Below, in pieces: positions 34,301 to 45,349 of a stretch of DNA of 64,000 nucleotides. Both the position numbers and the translations under genes were made by a program. Source of the DNA: Klebsormidium nitens (Eukaryota > Streptophyta > Klebsormidiophyceae > Klebsormidiales > Klebsormidiaceae); contig DF236953.1 in NCBI GenBank assembly GCA_000708835.1, positions 298,523-362,522 of the forward strand, read 5' to 3'. Below the pieces are notes generated by a model. It was given only the letters and a program-made list of their open reading frames with translations. It was not told the origin of the DNA and searched no databases. How positions within the stretch are numbered: position 1 is the first letter of the stretch; each line of letters starts with the position of its first letter.

Positions 34301-36740
34301 AGAGTAGTTGTCCGAAGCCAAATCCGTGGCTTGTGACCTTCAGTTGCACGATGATGTGATTCATAACGGGCAAAGGAAACCTTGCTCTCACCGGCAGACC
34401 AACACTCAGAGGCAATACCGAGACTCACCCAAAAATTTACGGGCTACATTCAACCTTGTCCAATTCTTCAAAGGCTGCATTCGGAACTCACTCGACAAGT
34501 CGCAGGTACATTGAGACTCATCAGATGATTCACAGGCTACATTCAGACTCACCGAGGGCTGTAATTTACCCGCAGAGCGTCTTCCAGAAGCAGCACCTTC
34601 TCCCCATGGAACGAGCGGGGATGCCGCGCTCCGGCGTCAAGCTGCCGGATCTGCAGCCAACGAGCGGGATAGTTGGTCTCACTCAGTAGGGCCGTCAAAG
34701 TAGATCTTAAACTTCTGGAAGGGCGGCGTGACTATTGCCGGCCTTTTTCGTCGGTTTCTATATCTCCAGTGCATTTCTGTTACGTCGGCAGTCCCTAACC
34801 TTTTCCTATAGGTCAGGTTGTGGCCCCCAAGATGAACTTAATGTTAATCGTCGTTAGCAGGAATATGGCTTTCTATCTTAGGCCTCCGACTGTGGCTCGT
34901 TTCATAGAGACTGTACTTCACTCTCGACCAGAGCTGCAAGTGGGAATTTCCTCTCACACTTATTCTTCTGCAGAAGAACAGATTAAAACTTCCCTTCGCC
35001 CCTAGTTGCTTATGCAAAATCGATGTTTTAGACGATAAAGGTCTACCTTTTGAGCCTCCCTTCAATGATTCAAGGGGCCAAAATCAAAGACGAGGACCCA
35101 TAACTGCTATATAAAAACTCAACTCGCCAAGTCCAGTTGGGCGGCATCCTGCTGAGACACGGCGTTGGTTCTGCCAATAGAGCTGGGATTACGCTACTGT
35201 GGGAAGGGAGAGGTCTGTATGACCAACCTCTTCCAATGTCAAGTCCCCAGTTGTTACGTATTTGCGGCCAGTAATCAGCTGCAGGTCCCTGTGCAAGCAC
35301 AAAGTCACTTTCAAGAAATGAGATCGAAAACTCAGAATGGAGAATGTTGACCTCTTACGGTCTCTTGTAACCACTTTGACTGGATCGCTCCTATCTGTGG
35401 AGTTGCGTCAACATAGTTTTGTGTCTAACAATATATAATCTGAGGGTTCCATGAATCACCCTCAGTGAAGCCAGCTGCATTAACCTCTGCTCGGGGGGAA
35501 GATTCCTGGCACTGGAAATATTCATTTCTGAGCGGCCTGATTGTCCAAACTCGATCCAAAATAAACTTACCGGTCATGTATGGCAACCAGCATCCCATCA
35601 GCTGTTCTGGATGCGTCAATCTCCATGCAATCAACCTTCGCCTCAAGTGCCAACATGTATGCGGCGTGCTGAAGAAGCAAGAAGGGGGCCACATATCAAC
35701 GTCAAGACGACAATACATCGAAAGCCCAAACAATGTCTGGGGTGAAGTTTTCTCTGTTTCAAAAGCGCCTGTGGTCAAAGGGACAGCTCCTGTGGCTCTG
35801 ATTCGGACGGAACTATACAATGAGACCCTCGCTCACAGTGGATTCTAAGGGAACCTTCAGAACTGCTTTGGAAAGACACATGTTCAACTCCAGATGTGAA
35901 AATCCAGGCTGTGAAGTGAGTCAGTTATTGAAGAACATTCAACTGAGTTCATCAGGTATTTCACTTCATGCTGCCACACAAACGGGGGCATTCTGACGGC
36001 CTGCCGCATCTGTGCAAACCAGTGGAGGCCTTTGTGTCGACTGTCCACCTCCACAAGACAGATCCCGCAATCTCTGAGCAGGTTACACACACATAGGAAC
36101 AGGCGTTTGATTCACAAAGCTCACAGTATTTGGTGGAGCGGCGGAAGTGTCTCCTCCATGAGCACAGACGAGCGGGGGGGAGAGTATCTTCTGACAGGTG
36201 GTCAGGGAAACAGTCTGCAGAGAGGCAGAGCATGCCCATGCGCACATTTCAGTGAGTGGTCTTTCAACTGTCAGTTATGCTCCCTTGTAATTGCCTCTTG
36301 TTTGCCTTCTTTGCAAACTGTACCTCAAAAAACCTTCGTTTTGGGACAAGTATTGGGCAGACATGATGGTTTAACCAAGTAGGTATCGCACTGTCAACGC
36401 AGATTTGGAGTTTTATTCTAGAACCCAGAAGCAAGTCTTCGTGCAATCTCAATGGGAGACAGAAGGATGTATGATGAAAGCATAAGTACGCCCAGTTGCC
36501 ACAGTTCAGAGTCACCTGAGCATGCGCACAATCATAGAACATGAGCAACAGCCTTACTCTGGGGTTGCTTCCGGGTCCCCCCAGGCGCACCATCAACAGG
36601 ACAATGGGTGCCAGCGCCAACAAAGAAATGAGCACCAATAGCCCCGCCAAACTGGGTGTCCAGCGCTTCCATAGGGGAAGATGGGATCCGCGCCGGCCGT
36701 GGCTCGGCGTGCCGCCCGGGCGAGCATATGTTGTGTGCAT
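31370..36740 (-). CDS. Membrane-anchored glycerophosphodiester phosphodiesterase
   Basis: Nine exons: 36740-36558, 36214-36125, 35668-35571, 35288-35228, 34650-34570, 33888-33796, 33048-32959, 32319-32189 and 31532-31370 (stop), 329 residues, all phases consistent. Residues about 30-50 form a hydrophobic anchor. The GDPD TIM barrel follows: AHGGDTSAAPPNT, MEIDASRTADGMLVAIHD, LDAGARHPRSFHGEK, VVDVKIG, NCLVWAKYD, YTWTVNEGG and AAIVTNHP. These enzymes hydrolyse glycerophosphodiesters to glycerol-3-phosphate and an alcohol, using HRG, ExD and HD motifs. Here E107, D109 and H122 are present, but the HRG motif reads HGG at about residue 80. Plant GDPD4-like, membrane-anchored members are the nearest architecture I know. 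Confidence 0.9.
33025..33245. repeat. Acceptor-edge echo of GDPD exon 7
   Basis: The segment from the exon 7 edge into the intron (GTTGGTGCAGCCCGCC.., GATCTCCTGCGG) recurs as GTTTGGTGCAGCCAGCCGTG.. GATCTCCTGCAA about 107 bp farther on. The acceptor CAG is lost in the copy. Confidence 0.8.
34046..34085. repeat. Acceptor-edge echo of GDPD exon 6
   Basis: CTAGCTGCAGG followed by AAAAGCGGAACGCC at the true acceptor (33872-33912) is repeated here with a few changes, including the CTGCAG acceptor. Confidence 0.8.
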
Positions 36741-37599
36741 TGGATTCTGAAGCAGCTCACTGGCTTCTCCTAAGATGCGGGAGCAGATGCGGAGGTCAGA
36801 AGCTGCTGGGAATTGATGTCACTGATGATGCCAAGCGGCGACAGTCAAACTTCAACTCACCGCCCTGATTGTGCTTGCAGAATACCGTATTTTGTAGCAG
36901 TGTATCCCTTTTACAGACACTCTTCACGCTGCAACATGCCACCAAGAGCATGCGCGCGCTGCAAAACATGCAGGGCCGCCCCGGCGGACAGGTCTGCCCG
37001 CGCGCGGCCGGGCCGCGGGCAGCGTGACAGCGCCTCAATTATGGATGCGCAGTCCGACAGTGGGCCAGGGTTTAACGAGGACCTCAAACTTCAAAGGGCG
37101 GCCGGCCGCGAACCACCGCATGATCGACATGCCTCGCGGTGAAAACGAGCTATAGCTGGCCAAATGGCAAGCCTGTCGCACACCAACTGAATTCTCAAAC
37201 AAGAAAGTATGAAGCCGGCGGTACAGCGAGTTTGAACGATCTGAAATCAAGCTTCCGGCCTCAAAAAGTTGACAATGGGCAAAGTATCATACTCCAGCCT
37301 AAGCACCATGGCATCATGCTGCTCGCTCGCTGCCGGCTACAACTTATATAGCAGGCGGCTCATGCTGGCGTGGCGGCCCTGACGTATGGTGCGACGTATG
37401 TCAGAAACATGCGGTGACCTTGCAACATATCTCGCCATGCCTTAGCCGAAGCCGTCAATGCATCTCAGGTTGCATCTGATCTCCAGAATCCATCTATCTT
37501 CGTTCACTCCAATCCAGATTGGCATGCGACTCTCGGAAGCTGGTTATCATTTGCCCGCATTGAACACGTTCAAAGACGTGTTGCGATGTCTCCCTTTCA
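36741..37599. promoter_or_regulatory. Spacer between ALDH 3' end and GDPD start
   Basis: About 0.86 kb between two leftward genes, so it should hold the ALDH 3' untranslated region and the GDPD promoter. A GC-rich palindromic stretch lies at about 36950-37030. No exon was seen. Confidence 0.45.
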
Positions 37600-40500
37600 C
37601 TATGCCGCCTGCAAGTGCAAGGCTTTCGGTCGGACAAAAGATCGCAGGCCGTCCAACCCTAGAGTGCTCCCTACTCCCGAGCTTTTCCGACCGGACCTGC
37701 AAACAGGGCAACTCGTTAAAACAGCGGGGCCATGCTGCCAGAGTTGTGGCTTCCGTACTTGTACAAATTTCATAGATCTTCTTTGGCTGATCTGAAAGCG
37801 TACGCTGAAGAAAGGCTGATCGAGATCGAGTCGGAGCCGAAGCATATCTGACGGGGCCCGCTTGAATCCGGAGCAAGCGGCTGCTGTCGTGTTTACTCTG
37901 GAGACGCGCCTGTAATCGAGTAGCCCGGAAACGATTGCTGCTTCGTTCCTCTCCGTCGCCTCTTACTTCACACCATACCATTAGAAGCGATGAAGACAGA
38001 AGGATTTGGCATGAAGGAAAGGTCCTGCCCGCCTTCAATGTTGATAACTTGGTCGAAACGCTCGGCACGCAAGTGAAGGTGAGAACGATTTGACAATGGT
38101 CACGAAGCGGTCATAACTAAGTAAGCAGCCTGTCAATTTAAGGCCTCCATAGACGACTGTAGAACCGGTCTGAAATGGCAGAGCAAAAACTAGTGGAGCG
38201 GCTCACCATGGTAGCCGCGGCGAAACCCGGTCGCAGCAGTTCCAATACCCCGACCCAACGTTCAGTTCTGCACAAGAGGGAGGCGGTGCCCGGGAATCAA
38301 ACCGAGGGGGCTGAAACATCTCCTTTTCACTCTACCGTTTGCTTACGCCTCTTTCACGGGGACAGCCGTAACAGACTAGAAGGTACGCCATCAACGCAGA
38401 CCACAAAAGCTCTTCGCTGCGCTTTGAATGCGGTGCCGCGGCAGCATTACGATGGACAACGGTGAGAGAGAAGACGGACGCACGGGAAATACAATCAGAG
38501 GAGGGCGACCAGTACCTGCTAGAATGCGCTCGGCAGCGTCGCCGTCTTTGGTGTACACCCCGGCAGTCAGCCCGTACTTCGTGTCGTTCATCAGCGAGAC
38601 GGCCTCGTCATCGCCCGAGACAGACTGTACAAAGAGCCGAAGACGTCAGAGTGCCGTTGGTGACTGGGACAACGCTCAAAGTGAGGGGACGTGACTGTGA
38701 GGTGAATTGAAGATTGGACGCCTTTAATACTTACTGTTCTAAAATGTCCGGGGATATCGTGTGCTCATCTTGTCAAGCATTGGGGCCATCAGGACTTCAA
38801 AGTCGAATATTCTTCAAGCCTCGAAGGTAGGCGGAATGTTGATCCTCGTTTGAGAGTTTTTCAACTTCCTAAGCCAGAAAGTCAGCATTCAAGCCCCGGG
38901 CCTCTGCATTTTGACATCGCATTTCACCTTTCTGCGGATGGACTCTACTTAGTATCAATGGCCCCCAAACGCTAGAACGCCTATGGGAGCAAGCTTCGAG
39001 CGATTGAATGGGGATGACTTGATTTTGGTTGGATCGCGGTTTTGATCGATTTTTAACAGCGCATCGAACGGCTCACCTGAATGCCTATCACCGGCCCGAA
39101 CGTCTCCTCCCGCATCAGGCTCATCGTGTGGTCCACATTCTTCAGAACGACGGGCGGGAAGAAGTAGCCCCTTCTGCTGGTGAAGTCGGTGTGGCTCCCA
39201 AGCACGACGGGCGTCGCGCCTTTGGTTAATGCGTCTTCGACTTGAGCTTTCAGAAAGGCGACGTGGGGTTGCCGGGTGACTGGGCCCAGGTAGGTGCCGT
39301 CTGCCGTTGGATCGTCCATCTGGGGATGAACAGTTGAGTAGATGTTACTGAAGTGGCAAACTGCGGATTCTGAAAGGAGGGACTGCGCGACTGTACTATA
39401 TCCTTCGATTGTGCATTCCGATGTCCTTTCCGCAAGACTGCCAACATTTTCCGCCCCACCTTTAGTAGACATCTCACGGAAAAGGAGTGCGACACCTTGA
39501 CTTCGGTAGCGACACCCTAACGAAAACTCCTTGTTAACGAATTCGAACTCAAATCATCTATATGGAGAAAATCCTGGCTTTGCGGTTTCACCTGGAGACT
39601 TGATTTTGAAAAGAGCCTGCAATTTGCTGTGCGTCAAAGTAACGTTTACGACCCTCCAAACCATCCCCACCTTGAAGGCTTCCACCGTTGCCGCAAAAGC
39701 GTCCACAAACTCGTCGTGTATGCTCGCGTGCACGTATATCCGCTCCACCGAACAGCAGCTCTGCCCGTTGTTGTAGAACGCGCCGTCCGCGATAGCCTCA
39801 GCAGCCTTTCGGACATCCACGTCGGGCCGAACGTACACGGGGTCTTTTCCTCCCAGCTCTAGTTGCACCTGCGGCAAAAAAGGCGAAGAAGGATGAGAGT
39901 TTGCTAGCAATTACGGGATAAGCAAGCGAGACGGAAAGCGTTAGGCCCCAAGGGTTACACTCCGATTAACGAGGTGCAAGGTAGGTAAAGCGCACTGCAA
40001 AGCTCTGATCATCACTATCAAGCAGCGAATGGATGAGAGAGGATGAAACAGCGGGTTGGCTGTACTTGCAGATGTTTCGGAGCAAAAGAAACAAAAAGTT
40101 TGTCGATTGGAAACACCGAATAACCTCTTGCGAACCATAAGAACATATCCTAAGTAGTCAGGGCGCCAAGGACACCCATGAGGTCAGAAGCAGAACCAAT
40201 TGATCTTCTCGGCTGGAACGGGGGGAAGACAGGATACAAACTTGTCTCAGGCTTGGTAATAAGCAGAAAAGGCTTTCCCCGACACAGAAACGACACATCA
40301 AATCATCCATTCGGTCCACATCACAACAATAGAACGGTACTGAGGTTTCGGCTCCAAGCGCTTGGAGAAACAAGGCCAGAATCATAGATGGCAAGAGAGG
40401 GCACGGAAGTACGGGAAGAGAGAGGGAAACGCCTCTTCACCGAGATACAAACAACGACGCCTTGGGCCCACAAAGAAACCACAGAGGAGACGGACTCACT

Positions 40501-43500
40501 TTGACCATGTTCGGTGCCGCCGCCGCCGCGATCTTCGCGCCCGTCGGATTTGAACCCGTGAAGAAGACGCCTCCGAGACCGGGTAGAGATGCGACGGCCG
40601 CGCCTGTCGATCCGCGCCCCGTGACGGTGACAAATGCATCTTCCGGAACGCCTGCCTGGAGGGAAAGTTGAAGGAATTTCGTTAACGAGATCGATACAGC
40701 TAAGGTCTGAATCTTTGTGAGCAATGCGTCGGCGTGGCAAGCGGTCACAAACACTGATAACTAGAATCTGAACAGCCAGGATCGGAGATGTCGACGGAGA
40801 TGTGGACCTTGTCCACAAGCAAATGCGAGCTGTATCTCTTGAAAGTCGAACCAGGTTTTCTGGAGTCTACGAGTGAAGACCTTTGATCAAGGTGACAATC
40901 CTAAGAAACTTGCTTTTGCGCACCCACCTCGTGGAGCAGCTCTCCTATTGCAAGGCCAGTAAGCGTTGTATGCTCGCTCGGCTTGTAGAGCACGCTGTTC
41001 CCGGTAACTAGAGCGGCCGCGAAGACGTTTGCCGACGTGAAGTAGGGGTAGTTCCAGGCAGAGATATTGGCGACCTGAAACGGAAAAGAAACGAGGGTGT
41101 AAGGTGCACAAAGATTCATAACGAAAGCCGTTTATGCACTGCAGCAGTGAGGTAAGGAAGGGAACAGAAGTCAAGGGGACAAATCAGATTTCGACTCCAA
41201 GGGCCATGTTGTAGAAAGAAATGGAAGCACATTCGGGAACGCGGCTCCATGAATTCCTGAAAGACGTCAGCAAAGGCAGGACTACTTTGCAGAAGCACCA
41301 GTCTGGGCTCACCACTCCGAGCGGTTCGTACGTGAGGCACTCGCGCACTTTGGCGCCCGCGCTTCCGAAAACGTCCTGCCTCTCTAGGACCTGCCCTGCA
41401 ACACCGCGGCCGCTATTAATTGTGTGCGGTCGTGTGGTCAGCGCAAAACCATTCGGCTTTTCCACAGTAGTTGGCCTCAGGAGATTTAGGACTCGATATA
41501 GCAGCTTGGCACAGTCCATCAGTGTTGCCAGATTCCTGCGTTTTGCTATAATATGTTCCGCCTCAAAAGACAACCTCTAGTCTCCTGATATCCGTAGCCG
41601 ACGAACTCTGTGCTCGACACCCTTCATTGATTGCACCGGCCCGATCGATGCCCGTTCAATTTTTCCGGCGGAAAGGGCAACTTTGGAATGGACAGATACT
41701 TAGCATATCTCGTTTGCGAAAGCGACACACAAAAATGACAACGGCTGACAACGATTGCTTGTCAGTGGTCTTCGAGAAGCCTCAGCTTATCGGTAAACAG
41801 TATCCTTTGGCCCACGTGGCCTCACCTGGGGCGCGTTGTCAATCAGATACTGTATCCTTAAGGGCGTGGCTCGGATCTCGTTTCGGGCCTGGCTCAGTGG
41901 CTTGCCCATCTCGGAGGTTAAGGTGGCCGCCAAAGAGTCCTGAGGAACAGAACGTAACGAAGTCAGCACCGTGAGAGGTAACGAAAAAAGGTTAGGGGTG
42001 GCCGCCAGGAAGCGTGAGAACAGCTACGGGACGAAGTAACCACGACTTCAAGAAACGGAAAAAGGTTAGGAAACACAACAAAGTCAAAGAGAAGGGAGAT
42101 CAGAGTGGTCCCCACAGAATCCTGAAGTTCGAAATATTTCGAAATCAGCCGAATCCGCAGCCGCATGTGAAGTGAACTCTCGCACCAGGTTTTCAAGAGC
42201 AATGCCGCCGGACCATGTGAAAGGTCGGAAAGACAGTACGTGCAGGTGTTTCACACCGTTTCTGATGTCTTGGGAATAGAAGGGTTTGAAAGAATCATAA
42301 ATCTTGGATTCGTATGACATCTCGAAAACCCCGAAGCGTCATCAAATGTCATGCCTGAGACATCGTTTGGATAGGAGCATACTAATTCAGGACTCGTCCT
42401 CTTTGAGTACTCCTCCCAAAGGGCGCTGGCGCTTTCACAATTGTAAAGAAAGAAGCAGAGGAGGTCCTACTTTAGCCTGTCGCTATCCCCAAAATGATGC
42501 TCCTACTCCTGTTACGCCCCAATCACTCACAGCGCCTTCGCTCGGAAGTCACGAAGCACAATATAAAAATCATGCGCAGAAGATGATGCGGTCAGTAGCT
42601 TCAGTTTTGGCCATCAGGAGCACAGCAAACAAAAGTCAAAGACGCTGCAACTCACTGTGCGACTGAGAAGCAGCTTGTTGAATGTCCGGAGGGCTTCCTG
42701 CAGGCAAACAGTGATGAGGAAACGTGTGCAACTGGTTCAAAAAGCGGACGGAGTGGTTCCAACAAATACAAGCATTCAAGCTCGTAGCACGGACATGACG
42801 GACCGCTCCTTATGTTGGTAATTAGAATCTGAGATCTGGTCGCACGGGGTCTAATCTGCATCGACATGCTGGTAAAATTGTTTGCAGAGCCAGCGTGATT
42901 ACACCTCGAGGTGAGAAGGCCGTAAGTTTAACAGATTGGGGAAAGTCCTTTTTGTCTCTAGCTTGGTTTTGAGGTTGCCGATTGTACTAGAAGAGCGTTA
43001 AATCCTCGCTGCGACTGATGTGCATCCTGAATACGACACCCTAGAAGCTTCAACTCTCACCTGTCTCTCTTGCAGAGGCCCCTTCTTCCATTCCCTTTGG
43101 CCAGCTTGCGCTTGAGCAAATTTCTGAGCAACCTGGTTGTCAAAGAAAGACTTGTTACTATGATGTAAGCTTCGGCAAATTCGCACGGATTGAGGTAAGG
43201 TAGGCCGAAAGCCGGGGATCCTATGCAACCGGGAAATTTCAGAACCAAGACCAGACACCCAAGTCGTTGTCAATTGTCAACTGTCGATTGCCTGTCTTGG
43301 TGAGTAAACCAACGGGCCGGGCCAGATCCCCTGCCCTCTTTATCCACCAGATGATATTGAGACTTGACGGTCCTTAGAGAAAGCTAGGAGGCTTTTATAA
43401 AAATCTCACGGTCCCCACAGGATGTAGATGAGCGACTGACTGGCTGCCATTGAACTCTTCCTTGTCCTTTCGAGATAGGAGCGATCACTTTAATCTGCTC

Positions 43501-44167
43501 CACTCACTTCCTCGGTTTGTATGATAGTGGAGCGCAGGCAAGCCGCCATGCGTTTATGTGAAACCACGTACATGTCTGCCGTCCATAGAATCAAGATGCA
43601 AAATCAACCCAGAATTTGCAAGTAGCGTACTGGAGGTGCAAGGTCAACAGCTGCACGAGCTGTTCTCCAAAGACTTAGCTTACAGTTCTTAATTTGAAGG
43701 ACTTGTTTGAAGGAAGGTAAAGAGGTCTCCTGGTCTTTGCATCGACAATTCTTCACCTGATCTTGAGAATCCTCTGGCAATGAAGTAATCAGCTTGCCAG
43801 TTGCGGGATTGAGGACATCAAATACTCCAGCCGCTGTTGAAGACCTGGAATAAAAAAGTCAGAAGCATCATGAGCACGGGGATTTGTGTACCAATCTCCT
43901 CTCTTATTCAGACAAGATTCCTTCACCTCATCAAGGAATGCAGCTGAACCAATCAGAAGAATGGAGAGGTGTCGATAGCTGTATAGACAGTCCTTCCTAC
44001 AAGAGCTGCGGCTGATGATGAGGCACTGCAGATCCATACGACGGGCAAATATGAAAGATGGTAGTGAGACAGATTCCTCACATGTGCCTCCCAACATAAA
44101 GCCGCTCCAAAGGAAAGGTCTTCGAGAGAATTGCAAGGAGCGCAGGACTCCGGAACGTTCCTGCCAT
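37600..44167 (-). CDS. NAD(P)-dependent aldehyde dehydrogenase, probably mitochondrial
   Basis: Thirteen exons: 44167-44082, 43854-43758, 43132-43061, 42697-42656, 41939-41826, 41390-41313, 41074-40928, 40655-40500, 39868-39671, 39319-39077, 38624-38516, 38267-38207 and 37696-37600 (stop), 499 residues, all phases consistent. The chain shows VLNPATGK, LTSEMGKPLSQA, YEPLGVVANISAWNYP, FFTGSNPTG, LELGGKDP (general-base Glu268) and GQSCC (catalytic Cys302). It continues EETFGPVIGIQ, CCDRVSPRLPWSG and RSFVRPKA. It resembles bacterial-type ALDHs ending in RPKAWHL-like tails more than plant ALDH2. The N-terminus is basic and amphipathic (MAGTFRSPALLAILSKTF), as in mitochondrial presequences. The exon 9 donor is ambiguous: a GT 9 bases farther would add VGM, nearer to the family's VGDPM. 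The aldehyde substrate is unknown. Confidence 0.93.
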
Positions 44168-45349
44168 AGCGCCCTGGTGATCCCTGCCGCATCTAAGTAA
44201 TCAGGCAGGCCCAAAGACTGATGGAAGGAGGAGCTCAGAGTCTTTAAAGTTGGAGCTTGATTGCTGCAATGAAAATTGAAGGTCGTCGCCCGCCCGCCCA
44301 ACAAAACGTGAAACCCTAATTTGACAAGCGATGCATAGATCCTGATCGAAACCCTAATTTTGAGGCACACAAGCGCTTGTGCTACACACAAGTAGAGTAC
44401 CTATGTCACTGCTTTTGTCAGCAAATTAACTAATAGGATATCGATGTTTATCCGATTATCGGGTTGACCGTTGAACAGCGCGTCACTTTCGACATGCGAG
44501 ACTTTATATGATCATCGGACGGTTCAGATCTGGAATGAAAATGTGGTATAATCATCTGACGGTCGAACGATCCTCTTACGGTCGGTTAATTCTGGTATAA
44601 GAAGTTCATGCTTGGTCAACGACCCAAACCTGTTCTTGTACAAGCGGAAAGTTGTTCCCGGTAGAGCATGTTCCAAGCAAGAAGAAGGAACTTGTGCAAG
44701 CTTTGGAAGTATAAAACGATAATTTGAAAGTTTGACACTTTGATAGAATGTCGGTCGGGACTTGCGTCCTTGGCCTGAATAGATTCTGCGAATTTATAAC
44801 GCCATCAACAATGATGGCAAATCTGCATGCTCCTCTTATTCAGACCGAACAATTATGCTTCTGCAGCCAGAGAAGAATGGCGGTCAACGCATCATGGAGG
44901 AGGCATAATCTAGGACGAGCATAGGACCTGATAATTCAGGGGGCAAGGCAGGGCAAGGCGCTCCTACGCATGTAGCCTTGTAGGTATCTGGGCAATGGCA
45001 GGAACAGTCAAAGTTGAACGCTGAGTTGAGGCAAACCAAGTCAGTTGGAAGGCGGGACAAGCCCAGGAGTTTGGGGCACTTGTAAGTTCTCCGATTGGCC
45101 GACAAAGTGGTAGCCGTCGTTGGAGTATCCCACTTCACAAAGAGGGAGTGGCAAAGAGGTTGAAGTTCTTGAGCAGATGTTGCAAGAGATCAATCTGTGA
45201 GCGCTTGATTTGGAGAGCCCTTCCCAAACTTACCCTAGTCGGGCTTTGCCGAAACTGATTTGTGAAGGCTTCACCCGAGGAACAAGCAAGTACAATAGTC
45301 AGGGCCCCGGTTCTGCAGAACTTCTTTAGGGTGAATAACAATCGAAGAT
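44168..45349. promoter_or_regulatory. Divergent promoter region ALDH / MKP1 with two telo-boxes
   Basis: This is a 1.2-kb spacer between oppositely oriented starts. AAACCCTAA occurs at 44311-44319 and 44349-44357, 38 bp apart and about 150-190 bp upstream of the ALDH ATG. Telo-boxes are known plant promoter elements of housekeeping and cell-cycle genes. Between 44450 and 44590 three copies of a GACGGT/TACGGTCG-type string follow CATC/TCTT. No exon was seen. Confidence 0.6.

Noticed and set aside
38284-38370. tRNA-like string on the minus strand (GGTAGAG.. GGTTTGATTCCCGG)
   Set aside because: The T-stem has a mismatch, no acceptor stem can be paired, and it sits directly before an ALDH acceptor. 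At most a decayed SINE-like remnant.
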